From the NCBI RefSeq assembly GCF_040545875.1, contig NZ_JBEPMR010000002.1: a stretch of DNA of 64,000 nucleotides. One strand, 5' to 3'. This document shows, piece by piece, positions 1 through 8,684 of this stretch. The first letter of the stretch is position 1; each line of letters starts with the position of its first letter. The translations under genes were made by a program, and so were the position numbers. This DNA comes from Faecalicatena_A orotica. Its GTDB lineage: Bacteria > Bacillota > Clostridia > Lachnospirales > Lachnospiraceae. The notes beneath the pieces are model-generated. The model saw only the letters and a program-made list of their open reading frames with translations. It was not told the DNA's origin and did not search any database.

Positions 1-136
1 AAGTCGCCTTCGGCGAGAAGCAGATGCCCTGAGACCATCACTTTATTGGCCCGATGCCGTGCAGCAGGGTGCACGGCACGGTGTGAACAGTAACCCTCAC
101 TGCACACCAGAGAGGTGCCCGCAGTAATAAAGAAGA
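1..136. other. Non-coding left edge with hairpins
   Basis: No plausible gene is seen here. A short stem with a TTCG loop lies at 4-17, a GC-rich hairpin (GCCGTGCA / TGCACGGC) at 56-77, and the core GTGAACAGTAAC at 83-94. That core recurs at other intergenic places in the window, so this is probably part of a dispersed palindromic element lying downstream of the leftward transglycosylase gene. Confidence 0.4.
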
Positions 137-156
137 ACCGGGGGTATTCCCCCGGT
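137..156 (-). terminator. Terminator of the transglycosylase gene
   Basis: The stem ACCGGGGG / CCCCCGGT has a four-base loop. On the minus strand it is followed by TCTTCTTTATTA, just after the stop of the leftward gene. The T-run is interrupted, so efficiency is uncertain. Confidence 0.6.
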
Positions 157-160
157 CCGG

Positions 161-868
161 TTAAAAGGCAGTCTCTCCTGCATTGGCAATCCTTGAAGAC
201 TCTTCCTGTGTAATATATTTTTGATTAATCATACTCTGCAGTACTTTCTGCTGGCGTGAATGTGCGAGATCAGGATTCACGTCAGGTGCATAAACCGAAG
301 GGGCGTTGGGGATTCCGGCCAGCATTGTACTTTCGTAGTCAGTCATCTCGGCAGGCTCTTTTCCGTAGTATCCGCGGCTTGCGTCCGCAATGCAGTAATA
401 TCCCCCGCCGAAGTAAATGCTGTTGACGTAGAGCTCCAGGATCTCTTTTTTACTGTATTCCCGCTCGATCTTTAAAGCCATGAAACCTTCTGCAGCTTTG
501 CGCGTGATACTCCGCTCCTGATTGAAATAAAGATTCTTTGCAAGCTGCTGTGTGATGGTGCTGCCTCCCTCGATTAGTTCCCAGGCCTGAATATCATTTT
601 TTATGGCACGTGCAATGGAGATGGGGTCAATACCCGGGTGTTTGTAAAATCTTTTGTCTTCCACAGCGACGACCGCATCCAGATAAATCTGAGGCAGGTG
701 GTCCAGAGTCGTATAAGATGGATTATTTTTAATTTCCGCAACTTTTTCCTGAAGGCTTTCCGTTTCTAGAACCTGGCGGTACCGCTCGTAACCGCGGTAG
801 CCGATGAAACAGCCTGCACAGAGAATGCAGAGGAATATAAATGCCAGAAATCTTCGGATTAGTTTCAT
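161..868 (-). CDS. Monofunctional peptidoglycan transglycosylase (GT51)
   Basis: This 235-residue membrane-anchored glycosyltransferase polymerises lipid II into glycan strands outside the membrane. A single N-terminal transmembrane helix (about 5-25) is followed by one GT51 domain. The catalytic Glu70 lies in EDKRFYKHPGID, followed by GGSTITQQLAKNLYF (101-115) and the REYSKKEILELYVN motif (136-149). No transpeptidase domain follows, so it is an MtgA-like enzyme rather than a class A penicillin-binding protein. It lies 157 bp downstream of the Bce-type permease on the same strand. I infer it may belong to the same envelope-stress response, but the gap contains a hairpin and could hold its own promoter. 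Confidence 0.9.
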   Translation of the reverse strand: MKLIRRFLAFIFLCILCAGCFIGYRGYERYRQVLETESLQEKVAEIKNNPSYTTLDHLPQIYLDAVVAVEDKRFYKHPGIDPISIARAIKNDIQAWELIEGGSTITQQLAKNLYFNQERSITRKAAEGFMALKIEREYSKKEILELYVNSIYFGGGYYCIADASRGYYGKEPAEMTDYESTMLAGIPNAPSVYAPDVNPDLAHSRQQKVLQSMINQKYITQEESSRIANAGETAF

Positions 869-918
869 AATATCACTCTCTTTCGTATTCCCGATTTGAT
901 AAGCGTCCTTTGTACATG

Positions 919-944
919 GAACTGTCCAGAATCATGGACAGTTC
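919..944. repeat. Perfect 9-bp hairpin upstream of the transglycosylase gene
   Basis: GAACTGTCC and GGACAGTTC flank an eight-base loop. On the minus strand no T-run follows, so this looks more like an operator or mRNA structure between the permease gene and the transglycosylase gene than a terminator. Confidence 0.4.
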
Positions 945-1025
945 TTATATACAAAATATAACATATCAATCTTGTTTTAACATGATATTAATCTTACAAA
1001 TTCCTTAATTTTTTCGAAAGAGCCT

Positions 1026-3062
1026 TTATCGCAAATTCTTTTCCCATACGCCAATGTTCCGCCTGAATTCCACGTAGGTTGCGATAAAATAGATCAGGTA
1101 AATGCCGCCAAAGAGCAGTATTGAGATGCCGAAGTATGACCAGGACGGCGCCTGCGAAGTTGCCAGTTTGAAGAATTCTCTGCTGTCGTAAAGTACGATT
1201 CCACCGCTGATTACAATGGCCGTGATAAAGGGGAAGAGGTAATACAGGAACAGCTGTTTTAAAATCACACAGCTTATTTCTTTTTCCCGCAGACCAAGTT
1301 TGCTAAGGAGAGAATACCTGTGCTTATATTTGGCGGAATCGCTCAATTGCTGTACCGCGAGGACAGTCAGCGCCACGCACAGGAAAACAAGCCCCACATA
1401 AAAGAGCGGGAAGATAATTGTGGAAAGAAGCGACTTCATACTTTTTGTTTCTATCTCACGTACATATACATGCTGGTTGGACACGTACATGATGTCTGTC
1501 CCGTACCCCCGGTCAATGTCCGTTTCATAGTAATCTTCGTCAAGAATACTTTTCCCGGAATCATGGAGATCCAGCAGCTTGTCTGTCAGGTCCGGCTGTA
1601 CGCTTCCTTTTACCTGTGCTGCGAGGAGGGAATAATAAGGCTTCATACCGTCAGCGGCCTGATCGGGGACCACCAGCAGGTAGTCGGCTCCGTTATGCCC
1701 GTTCTGTTCGAACCCTTCCGTGTAGACACCTGCACATTTATATTCATTTCCGGAGATGGTTAACGAGGTATGGGAAAAGCGTCTGCCGGCATCCTTAAGC
1801 CGTGACTTGATCTGGATCAGGTACTGGTTCTTTTCTAACGAAACTTTTTTGTATCCCGCCATTTCCCGAAGTGTATTGTAGTCCGAAAGCTTCATGTAGG
1901 TGTCATATTTGAAGTAAGCGCTGTCATTTGCCACAGAATTTTCCAGGACATCGCTGTAATATTTCTCCATGAATTTCCTGAAATCACTCTTATGATCTTC
2001 AAAAATCTGGTAAACCAGTTCGGAGCTTATTTTGCTGTCTTTTTTTATCAGTTCGTTTTCAGCAGAAAAATCATACCCGGGATCGGGATTGTAAACTGCG
2101 ATGTCAAAAGGCCAGTTGACATCGGCCTGTGTCGTCTGAAACTGATTCAGCATCAGTGCATGTGAGGAACCAAGCAAGGCGACCATGAAAAGTACGGTCA
2201 GTGTGCCAAGTGTAAACTGCATGGTCCTCACTTTTGAAGCGAGCTGCCTGAGTACAAAGATATTGGCACCCTTTAAGACACCATTTTTGCCGGAGCGGAT
2301 GTATCCGATCAGGAATGCCGATAAACCCATGTAAAGGAAATATACCGAAACAATTAGTCCAATAATCATAAAATAAATATTTCCATCGGTAAACCGCCCG
2401 CTGACCATCATCCAGCTAAAGAACAGCATATAGAGAACTGCGGCAAAGAACATCCACTGCCTGCCGGATTTATTCCCGTTATTTAATTCTTCGTTCTGCT
2501 GGTCCAGGTACATCATATCGCGGATGTTCATCTTTCGGAAACGTTTCTTATTGCGGATCAGGGCCAGAAAATAGGAACCGGCAAAGATTGCTGCCGTCAT
2601 CAGCAGTGTTCCGGCCTTGAATTCGAGATGCAGGCTGTATTCTGTATCCACAATCGCGTAGATCAGGGTTGTAATCACCTGCTGCAGGAAGACGCCTGGG
2701 ATCAGCCCGATGAGGAAAGAGACTGTTCCAAGGATTACCGTTTCTTTGAAAAACAAACTGGCGACCTGTTTTTTATGAAAGCCGAGCAGCAGATATGTGG
2801 CAAATTCACGGCTTCGTTTTTCAGCCATAAACCGGATCATATAGTGAATCAGCCAGATGATGATCAGGACAATAAAAAATGTGGCAAGCCCGATCATCAT
2901 CCCCATGATGCCTGCTTCTGAACTGATCTTCTGTATGTCTTCAGAGAAGATCATGGAGTTGAATGCAAACATCAGGGAAGTAATGAAGATCATCGTGATC
3001 AGGTAGATAAAATAATCTTTAAAAGACCGTTTTGCATTGCGCAGGGCGAGCTTACTCAGCAT
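1026..3062 (-). CDS. BceB-type ABC transporter permease (FtsX family)
   Basis: This large permease (678 residues from the chosen start) belongs to the peptide-antibiotic detoxification family (BceB, VraG, YtrF type). It has about ten hydrophobic segments. A long hydrophilic, presumably extracellular, region at about 310-555 sits between membrane segments, as is typical of the family and thought to contact the antibiotic or its lipid-II complex. The start at 3062 is preferred because GGGAGGTG (3076-3069) lies about eight bases upstream. The GTG at 3071 and ATG at 3068 would overlap that site. The gene overlaps the end of the ATPase gene by 11 bp, indicating translational coupling. The inducing peptide cannot be told from the sequence. 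Confidence 0.9.
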   Translation of the reverse strand: MLSKLALRNAKRSFKDYFIYLITMIFITSLMFAFNSMIFSEDIQKISSEAGIMGMMIGLATFFIVLIIIWLIHYMIRFMAEKRSREFATYLLLGFHKKQVASLFFKETVILGTVSFLIGLIPGVFLQQVITTLIYAIVDTEYSLHLEFKAGTLLMTAAIFAGSYFLALIRNKKRFRKMNIRDMMYLDQQNEELNNGNKSGRQWMFFAAVLYMLFFSWMMVSGRFTDGNIYFMIIGLIVSVYFLYMGLSAFLIGYIRSGKNGVLKGANIFVLRQLASKVRTMQFTLGTLTVLFMVALLGSSHALMLNQFQTTQADVNWPFDIAVYNPDPGYDFSAENELIKKDSKISSELVYQIFEDHKSDFRKFMEKYYSDVLENSVANDSAYFKYDTYMKLSDYNTLREMAGYKKVSLEKNQYLIQIKSRLKDAGRRFSHTSLTISGNEYKCAGVYTEGFEQNGHNGADYLLVVPDQAADGMKPYYSLLAAQVKGSVQPDLTDKLLDLHDSGKSILDEDYYETDIDRGYGTDIMYVSNQHVYVREIETKSMKSLLSTIIFPLFYVGLVFLCVALTVLAVQQLSDSAKYKHRYSLLSKLGLREKEISCVILKQLFLYYLFPFITAIVISGGIVLYDSREFFKLATSQAPSWSYFGISILLFGGIYLIYFIATYVEFRRNIGVWEKNLR

Positions 3063-3816
3063 ACCCATCACCTCCCGTCAGGGAAAGTACATCCAGAATT
3101 TCATTCAGGAATACTTTTCTGGTCCGGCTCCCTTTTATGAGTTCGTGAAAGATCTGCCCGTCTTTCAGGAAGAGGATGCGGTTACAGTAACTTGCCGAAA
3201 AAGCATCGTGGGTTACCATCAGGATAGTAGCCTTCATTTCCTGATTCATATAGGTAAACGTCTCGAGCAGCATCCGGGCGGATTTGGAATCCAGTGCGCC
3301 GGTAGGCTCATCTGCAAAGACAATCTGCGGGTGGTTGATCAGGGCCCTTGCACACGCACAGCGCTGCTTTTGCCCGCCGGACACCTCATAGGGAAACTTA
3401 TCTCTGCATGACCAGATTTCTAGACGCTCCATGATATCCTTTGTACGTTCAGCAATTTCCTTCCGGCCCTTCTTTGTCAGTGACATTGCCAGAGATATAT
3501 TTTCCTTTAGTGTCAGCGTATCCAGAAGGTTATAGTCCTGAAAAACAAATCCCAGATTATTTTTGCGGAAATCTGCCATCTGGTCTTCATCCATGCGCGT
3601 GATGTCTTCATTTCCGTACCAGATATGTCCCGAAGTTACGGTGTCAACGGTTGCAAGCAGATTGAGAAGTGTCGTTTTTCCGCTTCCGCTGGCGCCCATA
3701 ATCCCGGTAAATTCCTCCTGATTGACAGTAAACGTAATTCGATTGATTGCTTTGGTAATATTTTTGTTGCTTCCATAATATTTTTCAACATCCTCGATGC
3801 GAAGAAGCTCTTTCAT
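3052..3816 (-). CDS. BceA-type ABC transporter ATPase
   Basis: This 254-residue ABC ATPase powers the BceB-type permease encoded directly downstream. Walker A GASGSGKTT is at 41-49, the signature VSGGQKQR at 146-153 and Walker B ending FADE at 168-171, followed by the D-loop ALDS. A Q-loop is visible in FVFQDYN. Length and motifs fit the MacB/LolD/BceA branch. A basic tail of roughly 30 residues follows the ATPase core. The 130-bp gap before the sensor kinase gene probably holds the response-regulator-controlled promoter of the transporter pair, as is usual for Bce modules. Confidence 0.92.
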   Translation of the reverse strand: MKELLRIEDVEKYYGSNKNITKAINRITFTVNQEEFTGIMGASGSGKTTLLNLLATVDTVTSGHIWYGNEDITRMDEDQMADFRKNNLGFVFQDYNLLDTLTLKENISLAMSLTKKGRKEIAERTKDIMERLEIWSCRDKFPYEVSGGQKQRCACARALINHPQIVFADEPTGALDSKSARMLLETFTYMNQEMKATILMVTHDAFSASYCNRILFLKDGQIFHELIKGSRTRKVFLNEILDVLSLTGGDGYAE

Positions 3817-3946
3817 AAAACATTCCTCTCTTTCCTATTGCCAGATTTAAAGTTGGTTATTCATTTACTTATTATTATGGTAATAGAAAATGTTCCGGTC
3901 TGGTATCAATGTAGTTTGCAGAAACCTTACGAAATTGAAAGGTTTC
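3817..3946 (-). promoter_or_regulatory. Gap between bceS-like and bceA-like genes
   Basis: In Bce modules this gap normally carries the BceR-dependent promoter of the transporter. An inverted repeat GAAACCTT (3921-3928) / AAGGTTTC (3939-3946) lies immediately after the kinase stop codon and could be an operator or a weak terminator. No convincing -35/-10 pair was recognised. Confidence 0.35.
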
Positions 3947-4978
3947 TCATTCCCTGCCGAAATATTGGCTCCCGTCCGGGAAAATCAGGGAAATCCTTGT
4001 AAATTCACCCTCCACGGAGTCTGCTTCCAGTGTAATCCCGAGCTTTCGGCTCAGTTTCCTGCACAGATATAATCCAATCCCTGTGGACCTGCGGTTTTTC
4101 CGGCCGTTGCTGCCAGTAAACCCTTTATCAAATATGCGGCCCAGTTCTTCCTGCCGGATGCCGGTTCCGTTGTCCTCGATCATCAGCGTGGTGCTGCAGG
4201 CCTCTTTCCGGGTGCGGATGGTGATGAGACAATTGTCCTGCTTCTTATATTTTACCGCATTAAGGATAATCTGATTGATCATGAATTCCAGCCATTTGTC
4301 GTCGCAGTAAACAGTTTTGGCTTCTGCCTGCATATCGATCCGGACATGGTTCTGTATCAGATAGGGCCTGCTTCTTTGGATTACGTTCATTAGGACATTT
4401 TCAAGGGAGATTTCCCGTATCATGTAATCCTGATAAACCGTGTCAGAACGCGCGAAGTAAAGAGCCTTGTCCACATCATTTTCCAGTTCGCTTAAATGTG
4501 ACTTCAAAAGGGCAGTGTCTTTCGGGGTCCATGCAGATGCTTTCCGGTTATCACACATCAGGTTCATGGAAGTCAGGGGGAGCTTTACCTCGTGGATCCA
4601 GTTTTCGATAAACTCCTTATACTCGGTGCTTTCGGTTTCCATATGGTGTACCGCGTCAATGACAGACTTATTGGAGTCCTTTAAAACGCTGCGGTACAGC
4701 CTGTCCTCCAGACGCCAGGAATCCGGAATGACCTCGGAGATCAGGTATGGCTTGTCCAATGTATCCAGAATCTGAAAAATCTGGTGAAAATAATGGCTTC
4801 TCTGCCGCCAGATGACAAGGAGGTAAACGGTAAGCAAAAACAGCCATGCCATATAAAAGAGAAATAGCTGACCTGTATTCACGCCGCATGCAGAAAAATA
4901 GAAAAAACTCCCCAGCATGCACAGCAGGTGCAGCAAAAGGAGCATGATTTTATCTTTTAGAAAATTCCATAACGTCAT
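3947..4978 (-). CDS. BceS-like intramembrane-sensing histidine kinase
   Basis: This 343-residue kinase has two transmembrane helices (about 11-31 and 37-56) joined by a very short external loop, so it has no sensor domain of its own. That is the hallmark of kinases that read the activity of a Bce transporter. The phospho-acceptor is His129 in IHEVKLPLTS. The C-terminal HATPase domain shows the N box (NAVKYKK), DNGTGI and GIGLYLC motifs. It overlaps the response regulator gene by four bases. The family is known to form a sensing complex with the cognate BceAB transporter encoded next to it. Confidence 0.92.
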   Translation of the reverse strand: MTLWNFLKDKIMLLLLHLLCMLGSFFYFSACGVNTGQLFLFYMAWLFLLTVYLLVIWRQRSHYFHQIFQILDTLDKPYLISEVIPDSWRLEDRLYRSVLKDSNKSVIDAVHHMETESTEYKEFIENWIHEVKLPLTSMNLMCDNRKASAWTPKDTALLKSHLSELENDVDKALYFARSDTVYQDYMIREISLENVLMNVIQRSRPYLIQNHVRIDMQAEAKTVYCDDKWLEFMINQIILNAVKYKKQDNCLITIRTRKEACSTTLMIEDNGTGIRQEELGRIFDKGFTGSNGRKNRRSTGIGLYLCRKLSRKLGITLEADSVEGEFTRISLIFPDGSQYFGRE

Positions 4979-5649
4979 ATCCGGTACCCCTGCCCTCTCC
5001 TCGTCTCAATCATGTTTCCGGCCCCGATATCCTTTAGTTTACCGCGGATTCGGGTGATGTTGACGCTCAGTGTGTTGTCGTCAATAAAAATCTGGTTATC
5101 CCATAAGTCATCGATTAATTCTTCCCGGGAAACGATCTGCCCGGCTCTGGAAAACAGGTTATAGCATATCCGGAGTTCATTTTTTGTGAGTTCGGCAGAC
5201 CTGCCGCGGCAGGACAATGTCGCATCCAGCATATTCAGTTCGCAGTCCTTCCATATAAAGTGGTAAGGATCCTCCTGGGGGCCTTTTTTGCCGGTCCTTT
5301 TTAGGACAGCGGCTATCCGTGCGAGCAGGACCGGGGCGTGGTAGGGCTTTGTGATATAGTCGTCCCCGCCCATCATCATGCCATTTAGTTCATCCATTGC
5401 ATTATTAAAACTGGTGACAAAAATAACAGGAGTATCCATTTTCCTGCGGATATCCTGACAAAGGGACAAACCATTGATTCCCGGAAGCTGGATATCTAGT
5501 AGAATCAGATCCGGGGCACATGCTTCTGCCTGAGATACGATCTGCGTGAAATCCTCAATCACATCCACCTCATATAGAGCATTTTCCAGAAGCAGTTTTA
5601 ATTCTGCCCGGATATCCGGGTCATCTTCTATGACAAGAATTCGGTACAA
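4975..5649 (-). CDS. BceR-like OmpR-family response regulator
   Basis: This 224-residue protein has an N-terminal receiver domain with phospho-acceptor Asp52 in LILLDIQLPG and acidic residues near the N terminus (EDD). A C-terminal winged-helix DNA-binding domain ends in the recognition-wing sequence TRRGQGYRI. It is cotranscribed with and overlaps the BceS-like kinase gene. By family knowledge it activates the adjacent transporter genes in response to cell-wall-active peptides. It begins 42 bp after the ybaK-like gene on the same strand, so transcription from that gene probably reads into it. Confidence 0.92.
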   Translation of the reverse strand: MYRILVIEDDPDIRAELKLLLENALYEVDVIEDFTQIVSQAEACAPDLILLDIQLPGINGLSLCQDIRRKMDTPVIFVTSFNNAMDELNGMMMGGDDYITKPYHAPVLLARIAAVLKRTGKKGPQEDPYHFIWKDCELNMLDATLSCRGRSAELTKNELRICYNLFSRAGQIVSREELIDDLWDNQIFIDDNTLSVNITRIRGKLKDIGAGNMIETRRGQGYRI

Positions 5650-5691
5650 AACAAAAACCCTCCTTTGCCGGGAAACATGGCTTGCTGCACC

Positions 5692-6162
5692 TTATTCCCA
5701 GTCTTTTCCAACGTCAATCCATTTTGCGGCATGTGAATATTCCTCCAGCTCCGGCAGTGTCAGCTCGATGGCGCTGTTGCTGCTTCCGGCGGCCGGGTAA
5801 ACGGTTTCGAAACGCTTCAGTGATTCATCCAGATATACTGTAACACCGGCCTTCACGGCAAATGGGCATACCCCGCCGGGGGCGTGTCCGATCAGGTCCT
5901 CTACCTCATCCGGGCGGATCATTTTTGCTTTTTCTCCGAATGCTGCTTTATACTTTTTATTATCCGTGCGCGCATCGCCTGCAAGAACGATCAGGACAGG
6001 GCCGTCCGCGGTGATGAACGACATTGTCTTGGCAATCCGCGCCGGTTCACATCCGACTGCCCGGGCCGCCTCTTCCACAGTGGCGCTGGACGCTTCCGGC
6101 TCCAGAATCCTATCGGCAAGGCCGAAAGGCTCGAAATATTCTCTAACTTTTTCAACAGACAT
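5692..6162 (-). CDS. YbaK/EbsC-family aminoacyl-tRNA deacylase
   Basis: This 156-residue single-domain protein belongs to the YbaK/ProX superfamily, which hydrolyses mischarged aminoacyl-tRNAs in trans. The conserved Lys lies in ARIAKTMSF, with the GDART-K-Y-K segment in the middle and the GGVCPFAV loop near residue 100. The family signature is clear, but the tRNA and amino acid handled cannot be assigned. Its ribosome binding site, AAGGAGG, is strong. A divergent promoter region separates it from the LRR-protein gene. It is the first gene of the leftward Bce transcription unit, and I see no functional tie to the Bce system. Confidence 0.85.
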   Translation of the reverse strand: MSVEKVREYFEPFGLADRILEPEASSATVEEAARAVGCEPARIAKTMSFITADGPVLIVLAGDARTDNKKYKAAFGEKAKMIRPDEVEDLIGHAPGGVCPFAVKAGVTVYLDESLKRFETVYPAAGSSNSAIELTLPELEEYSHAAKWIDVGKDWE

Positions 6163-6226
6163 GGTAGAAAGCCTCCTTACTTATCCACAATTACTTCATA
6201 CAGCGGTGAAAATTTACTTAAAATAA

Positions 6227-6255
6227 AGCGTAGTACGAAATAATAGAAATGTCAA
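6227..6255 (-). promoter_or_regulatory. Putative promoter of ybaK-bce operon
   Basis: On the minus strand TTGACA (6255-6250) is followed after 17 bases by TACGCT (6232-6227). The -35 box is perfect and the -10 box weak. It is back to back with the rightward promoter at 6270-6298. Confidence 0.5.
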
Positions 6256-6269
6256 GTAAGAACGGATTC

Positions 6270-6298
6270 TTGAAAAAATACGCCACTGCTCTTATAAT
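6270..6298 (+). promoter_or_regulatory. Sigma-A promoter of LRR-VWA-MoxR operon
   Basis: TTGAAA at 6270-6275 and a perfect TATAAT at 6293-6298 are separated by 17 bases. It precedes the LRR-protein gene and drives the three-gene operon, with a leader of about 80 nt. Confidence 0.8.
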
Positions 6299-6316
6299 AG
6301 GAGAGTGAGTTTAGAG

Positions 6317-6356
6317 TTACTGTGCACACCATGCCGCATATCACGCTGCACAGTAA
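6317..6356. repeat. Inverted repeat in leader of LRR operon
   Basis: TTACTGTGCA (6317-6326) and TGCACAGTAA (6347-6356) are perfect 10-bp arms around 20 bases. The sequence is related to the GTGAACAGTAAC palindrome found elsewhere in the window. It lies just after the predicted transcription start, so it would form a 5'-leader hairpin or an operator. Confidence 0.5.
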
Positions 6357-6383
6357 TAGTTTAGAAAAGAGGACAGCCGGCTT

Positions 6384-7343
6384 ATGAAATTGTATTATCA
6401 GATAAAGGACAATTGTATCGAGATCATCCGTTGTTTCGGAAATGACACGAAAGTTGTGCTGCCGGAGCAGATCGATGGCCTGCCCGTCACATCTGTGGCC
6501 GCGTATGCTTTTTCTGACCGGAAAACGGGCGAGGAGGGGCAGGTATTCGTTTATAGAAATAATGAGCTGGGCCTGTTTGGGGAGGAAGAGCATCTTCTTG
6601 CAGGAAACTGTGTGGAGGAAATTGTCTTTCCGGGGACAGTCCGGGAAATTGGGAATTATATTTTTTACGGTTGTAAACGGCTGAGAAAGCTGGAGTTTTA
6701 TCATACGCTGATGCAGATCGGGAGCGGCGCGTTTACCGGCTGCAGTGCGCTGAAGTCTCTGACTGTGCACATGGAGAGCGGCAGCCAGTCCTGTGTGAAG
6801 GAGATTCTTGGGGAATTATGGCAGCGCATCGATGTCACGTTTTGTTATGGAGAAACGAATGAAAAGGCAGTCCTTGTATTTCCGGAGCATTATGAGGAGG
6901 CTGTGGAGAATACGCCGGCCCGTATTTTATTTACACAACATCACGGGTCAGGGAATAATTACAGGCAATGTTTCTATAATAAGGAAATAGATTACCGCAA
7001 ATATGATAGTCTTTTTTCTGTGGCGGCAGCGCGCGACAAAGCGGGGGTGCTGGCCGACATTGCTTTTGGCAGGCTGGAATACCCCTATCAACTGGCGGAG
7101 AATTACAAGGCTGCTTATCAGAATCTGATACAGGACCGATATAAAGAAATTATAAAGTATCTTTTGGAAAAGGAAAATTTCCCGGGGATAAGAGTAATTA
7201 CAGAAAACGGGATATGGAACGGTGAAATGCTTGAATATGCCCTCGAACTTGCCGCAAGGCAGGGGAAAACGGAGATTTTGAGTTATCTTATGAATGAGAA
7301 ACAAAAAAATGTACCGAAGAAGACGAAGAGATTTGAACTGTAA
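6384..7343 (+). CDS. Leucine-rich repeat protein (BspA/LRR_5 type) with ankyrin-like tail
   Basis: This 319-residue cytoplasmic protein has no signal peptide. The N-terminal part (about 1-150) has LRR_5/BspA-type repeats, with motifs such as VVLPEQIDGLPVTSVAAYAF and VFPGTVREIGNYIFYGC. The C-terminal part (about 205-305) has alternating helices, such as SVAAARDKAGVLADIAF and ALELAARQGKTEILSYLM, which look like degenerate ankyrin repeats. It is the first gene of an operon with a VWA/DUF2201 protein (16-bp gap) and a MoxR-type ATPase. LRR and ankyrin units are protein-interaction scaffolds, so I infer it recruits or presents substrates to that ATPase pair. The exact function is unknown. Confidence 0.75.
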   Translation: MKLYYQIKDNCIEIIRCFGNDTKVVLPEQIDGLPVTSVAAYAFSDRKTGEEGQVFVYRNNELGLFGEEEHLLAGNCVEEIVFPGTVREIGNYIFYGCKRLRKLEFYHTLMQIGSGAFTGCSALKSLTVHMESGSQSCVKEILGELWQRIDVTFCYGETNEKAVLVFPEHYEEAVENTPARILFTQHHGSGNNYRQCFYNKEIDYRKYDSLFSVAAARDKAGVLADIAFGRLEYPYQLAENYKAAYQNLIQDRYKEIIKYLLEKENFPGIRVITENGIWNGEMLEYALELAARQGKTEILSYLMNEKQKNVPKKTKRFEL

Positions 7344-7358
7344 AAAGGAGGGACAGCC

Positions 7359-8663
7359 ATGACAGGAATGGATGATCAGGAAAGAAAAGAAGCGGCAGTA
7401 TATCTGGAAGGTCTGGGAAATCAGATACTAAGCGCCGCCCGGGATGAGCTTTATCTTGGAATGCGTTTTCTGGATGTGGCCCTGAGCAGTTTTGCATATC
7501 AGATGGATACGTCAGTCAATCCTTTTGGGACGAATGGGAGTGTGATTTATTTCCACCCGCAGTATCTGGGGGGAGTGTACCGGGAGAACCGGATTCTGGT
7601 GAACCGGGGCTACCTGCATATGGTGTTCCACTGTATCTTCCGCCACATGGTAAAGCGTGGGATGGATGACAGGTATTGGAACTTAAGCTGTGATATTGCA
7701 GCAGAGCACATGACAGACAGTAACTTCCACCGATCAGTCAGGTTTCCGAAAAGCCTGCTTAGGCGGGAGACCTACCGGAAGATGGAGTTGGAAGGAAAGG
7801 TTCTGAATGCCGAGAGGATTTACGCAATTCTGGAAGCGTGGGAGCTTTCCGGTAAAGAACTGGAGCGTCTGGAAGCGGAGTTTTATGTGGATGACCATAA
7901 ATACTGGGAGAACCAGCAGCCTGACCAGAAACCGGACCCGGACCTGAACCGGAAATGGCAGGAAATCAATGAGCGGATGGAAACAGATCTTGAGACCTTT
8001 TCGAAGGAGGCCTCCGAGAAGGCGGGAGATTTGCTGGACCAGATAAAGATTGAGAATAAGGAGCGGTATGATTATAAGGAGTTTTTGCGGAAATTTTCGG
8101 TATTGCGGGAAGAAATTGCTGTTGACCCGGACACGTTCGACTATTCTTTTTACAGCTATGGGCTGCGCGTATATGGGAATATGCCCCTGATCGAGCCGCA
8201 GGAGACGAAGGAAGTGCGGAAGGTCTCTGAGTTTGTGGTGGTGATCGATACATCGATGTCCTGCTCAGGGGAATTGGTCCGCAAATTCCTTGAAGAAACA
8301 TATTCGGTTTTAAGTGAAGAAAATAGTTTCTTCAAAAAGGTGAATATTCATATTATCCAGTGTGATGAGGCCGTGCACTCTGACCAGCGCATTACCAGTC
8401 TCGAAGAACTGGAAGATTATATGTCACACCTTACCTTATATGGTGAAGGTGGTACAGATTTCAGGCCCGCATTTGCATATGTGGATGAACTTCTGAATAA
8501 GGGGGAGTTTGAAGACCTGCGGGGTCTGATTTATTTTACCGATGGGTATGGTATATATCCGAACAGAATGCCTCCCTATAAGACGGCATTCGTATTTATG
8601 CAGGAAGATTATTATGACGTGGACGTTCCGGCGTGGGCGGTCAAGCTGATACTGACGGAATAA
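7359..8663 (+). CDS. VWA-like / DUF2201 metallopeptidase-like protein
   Basis: This 434-residue protein has the two-part layout of the DUF2201 family. A N-terminal putative metallopeptidase-like domain carries His87, His91 and His96 in the HMVFHCIFRH helix. A C-terminal von Willebrand A-like domain has the MIDAS residues Asp297, Ser299 and Ser301 (DTSMS) and a later TDG. A charged, coiled linker lies at about 165-240. Proteins of this type are encoded beside MoxR-family AAA+ ATPases and are thought to act with them as metal-insertion or remodelling chaperones, and this arrangement is seen here. Its ribosome binding site, AAAAGGAGG, is strong. Peptidase activity is unproven. Confidence 0.85.
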   Translation: MTGMDDQERKEAAVYLEGLGNQILSAARDELYLGMRFLDVALSSFAYQMDTSVNPFGTNGSVIYFHPQYLGGVYRENRILVNRGYLHMVFHCIFRHMVKRGMDDRYWNLSCDIAAEHMTDSNFHRSVRFPKSLLRRETYRKMELEGKVLNAERIYAILEAWELSGKELERLEAEFYVDDHKYWENQQPDQKPDPDLNRKWQEINERMETDLETFSKEASEKAGDLLDQIKIENKERYDYKEFLRKFSVLREEIAVDPDTFDYSFYSYGLRVYGNMPLIEPQETKEVRKVSEFVVVIDTSMSCSGELVRKFLEETYSVLSEENSFFKKVNIHIIQCDEAVHSDQRITSLEELEDYMSHLTLYGEGGTDFRPAFAYVDELLNKGEFEDLRGLIYFTDGYGIYPNRMPPYKTAFVFMQEDYYDVDVPAWAVKLILTE

Positions 8664-8684
8664 TGATTAAGAGGAGAGTGAACG

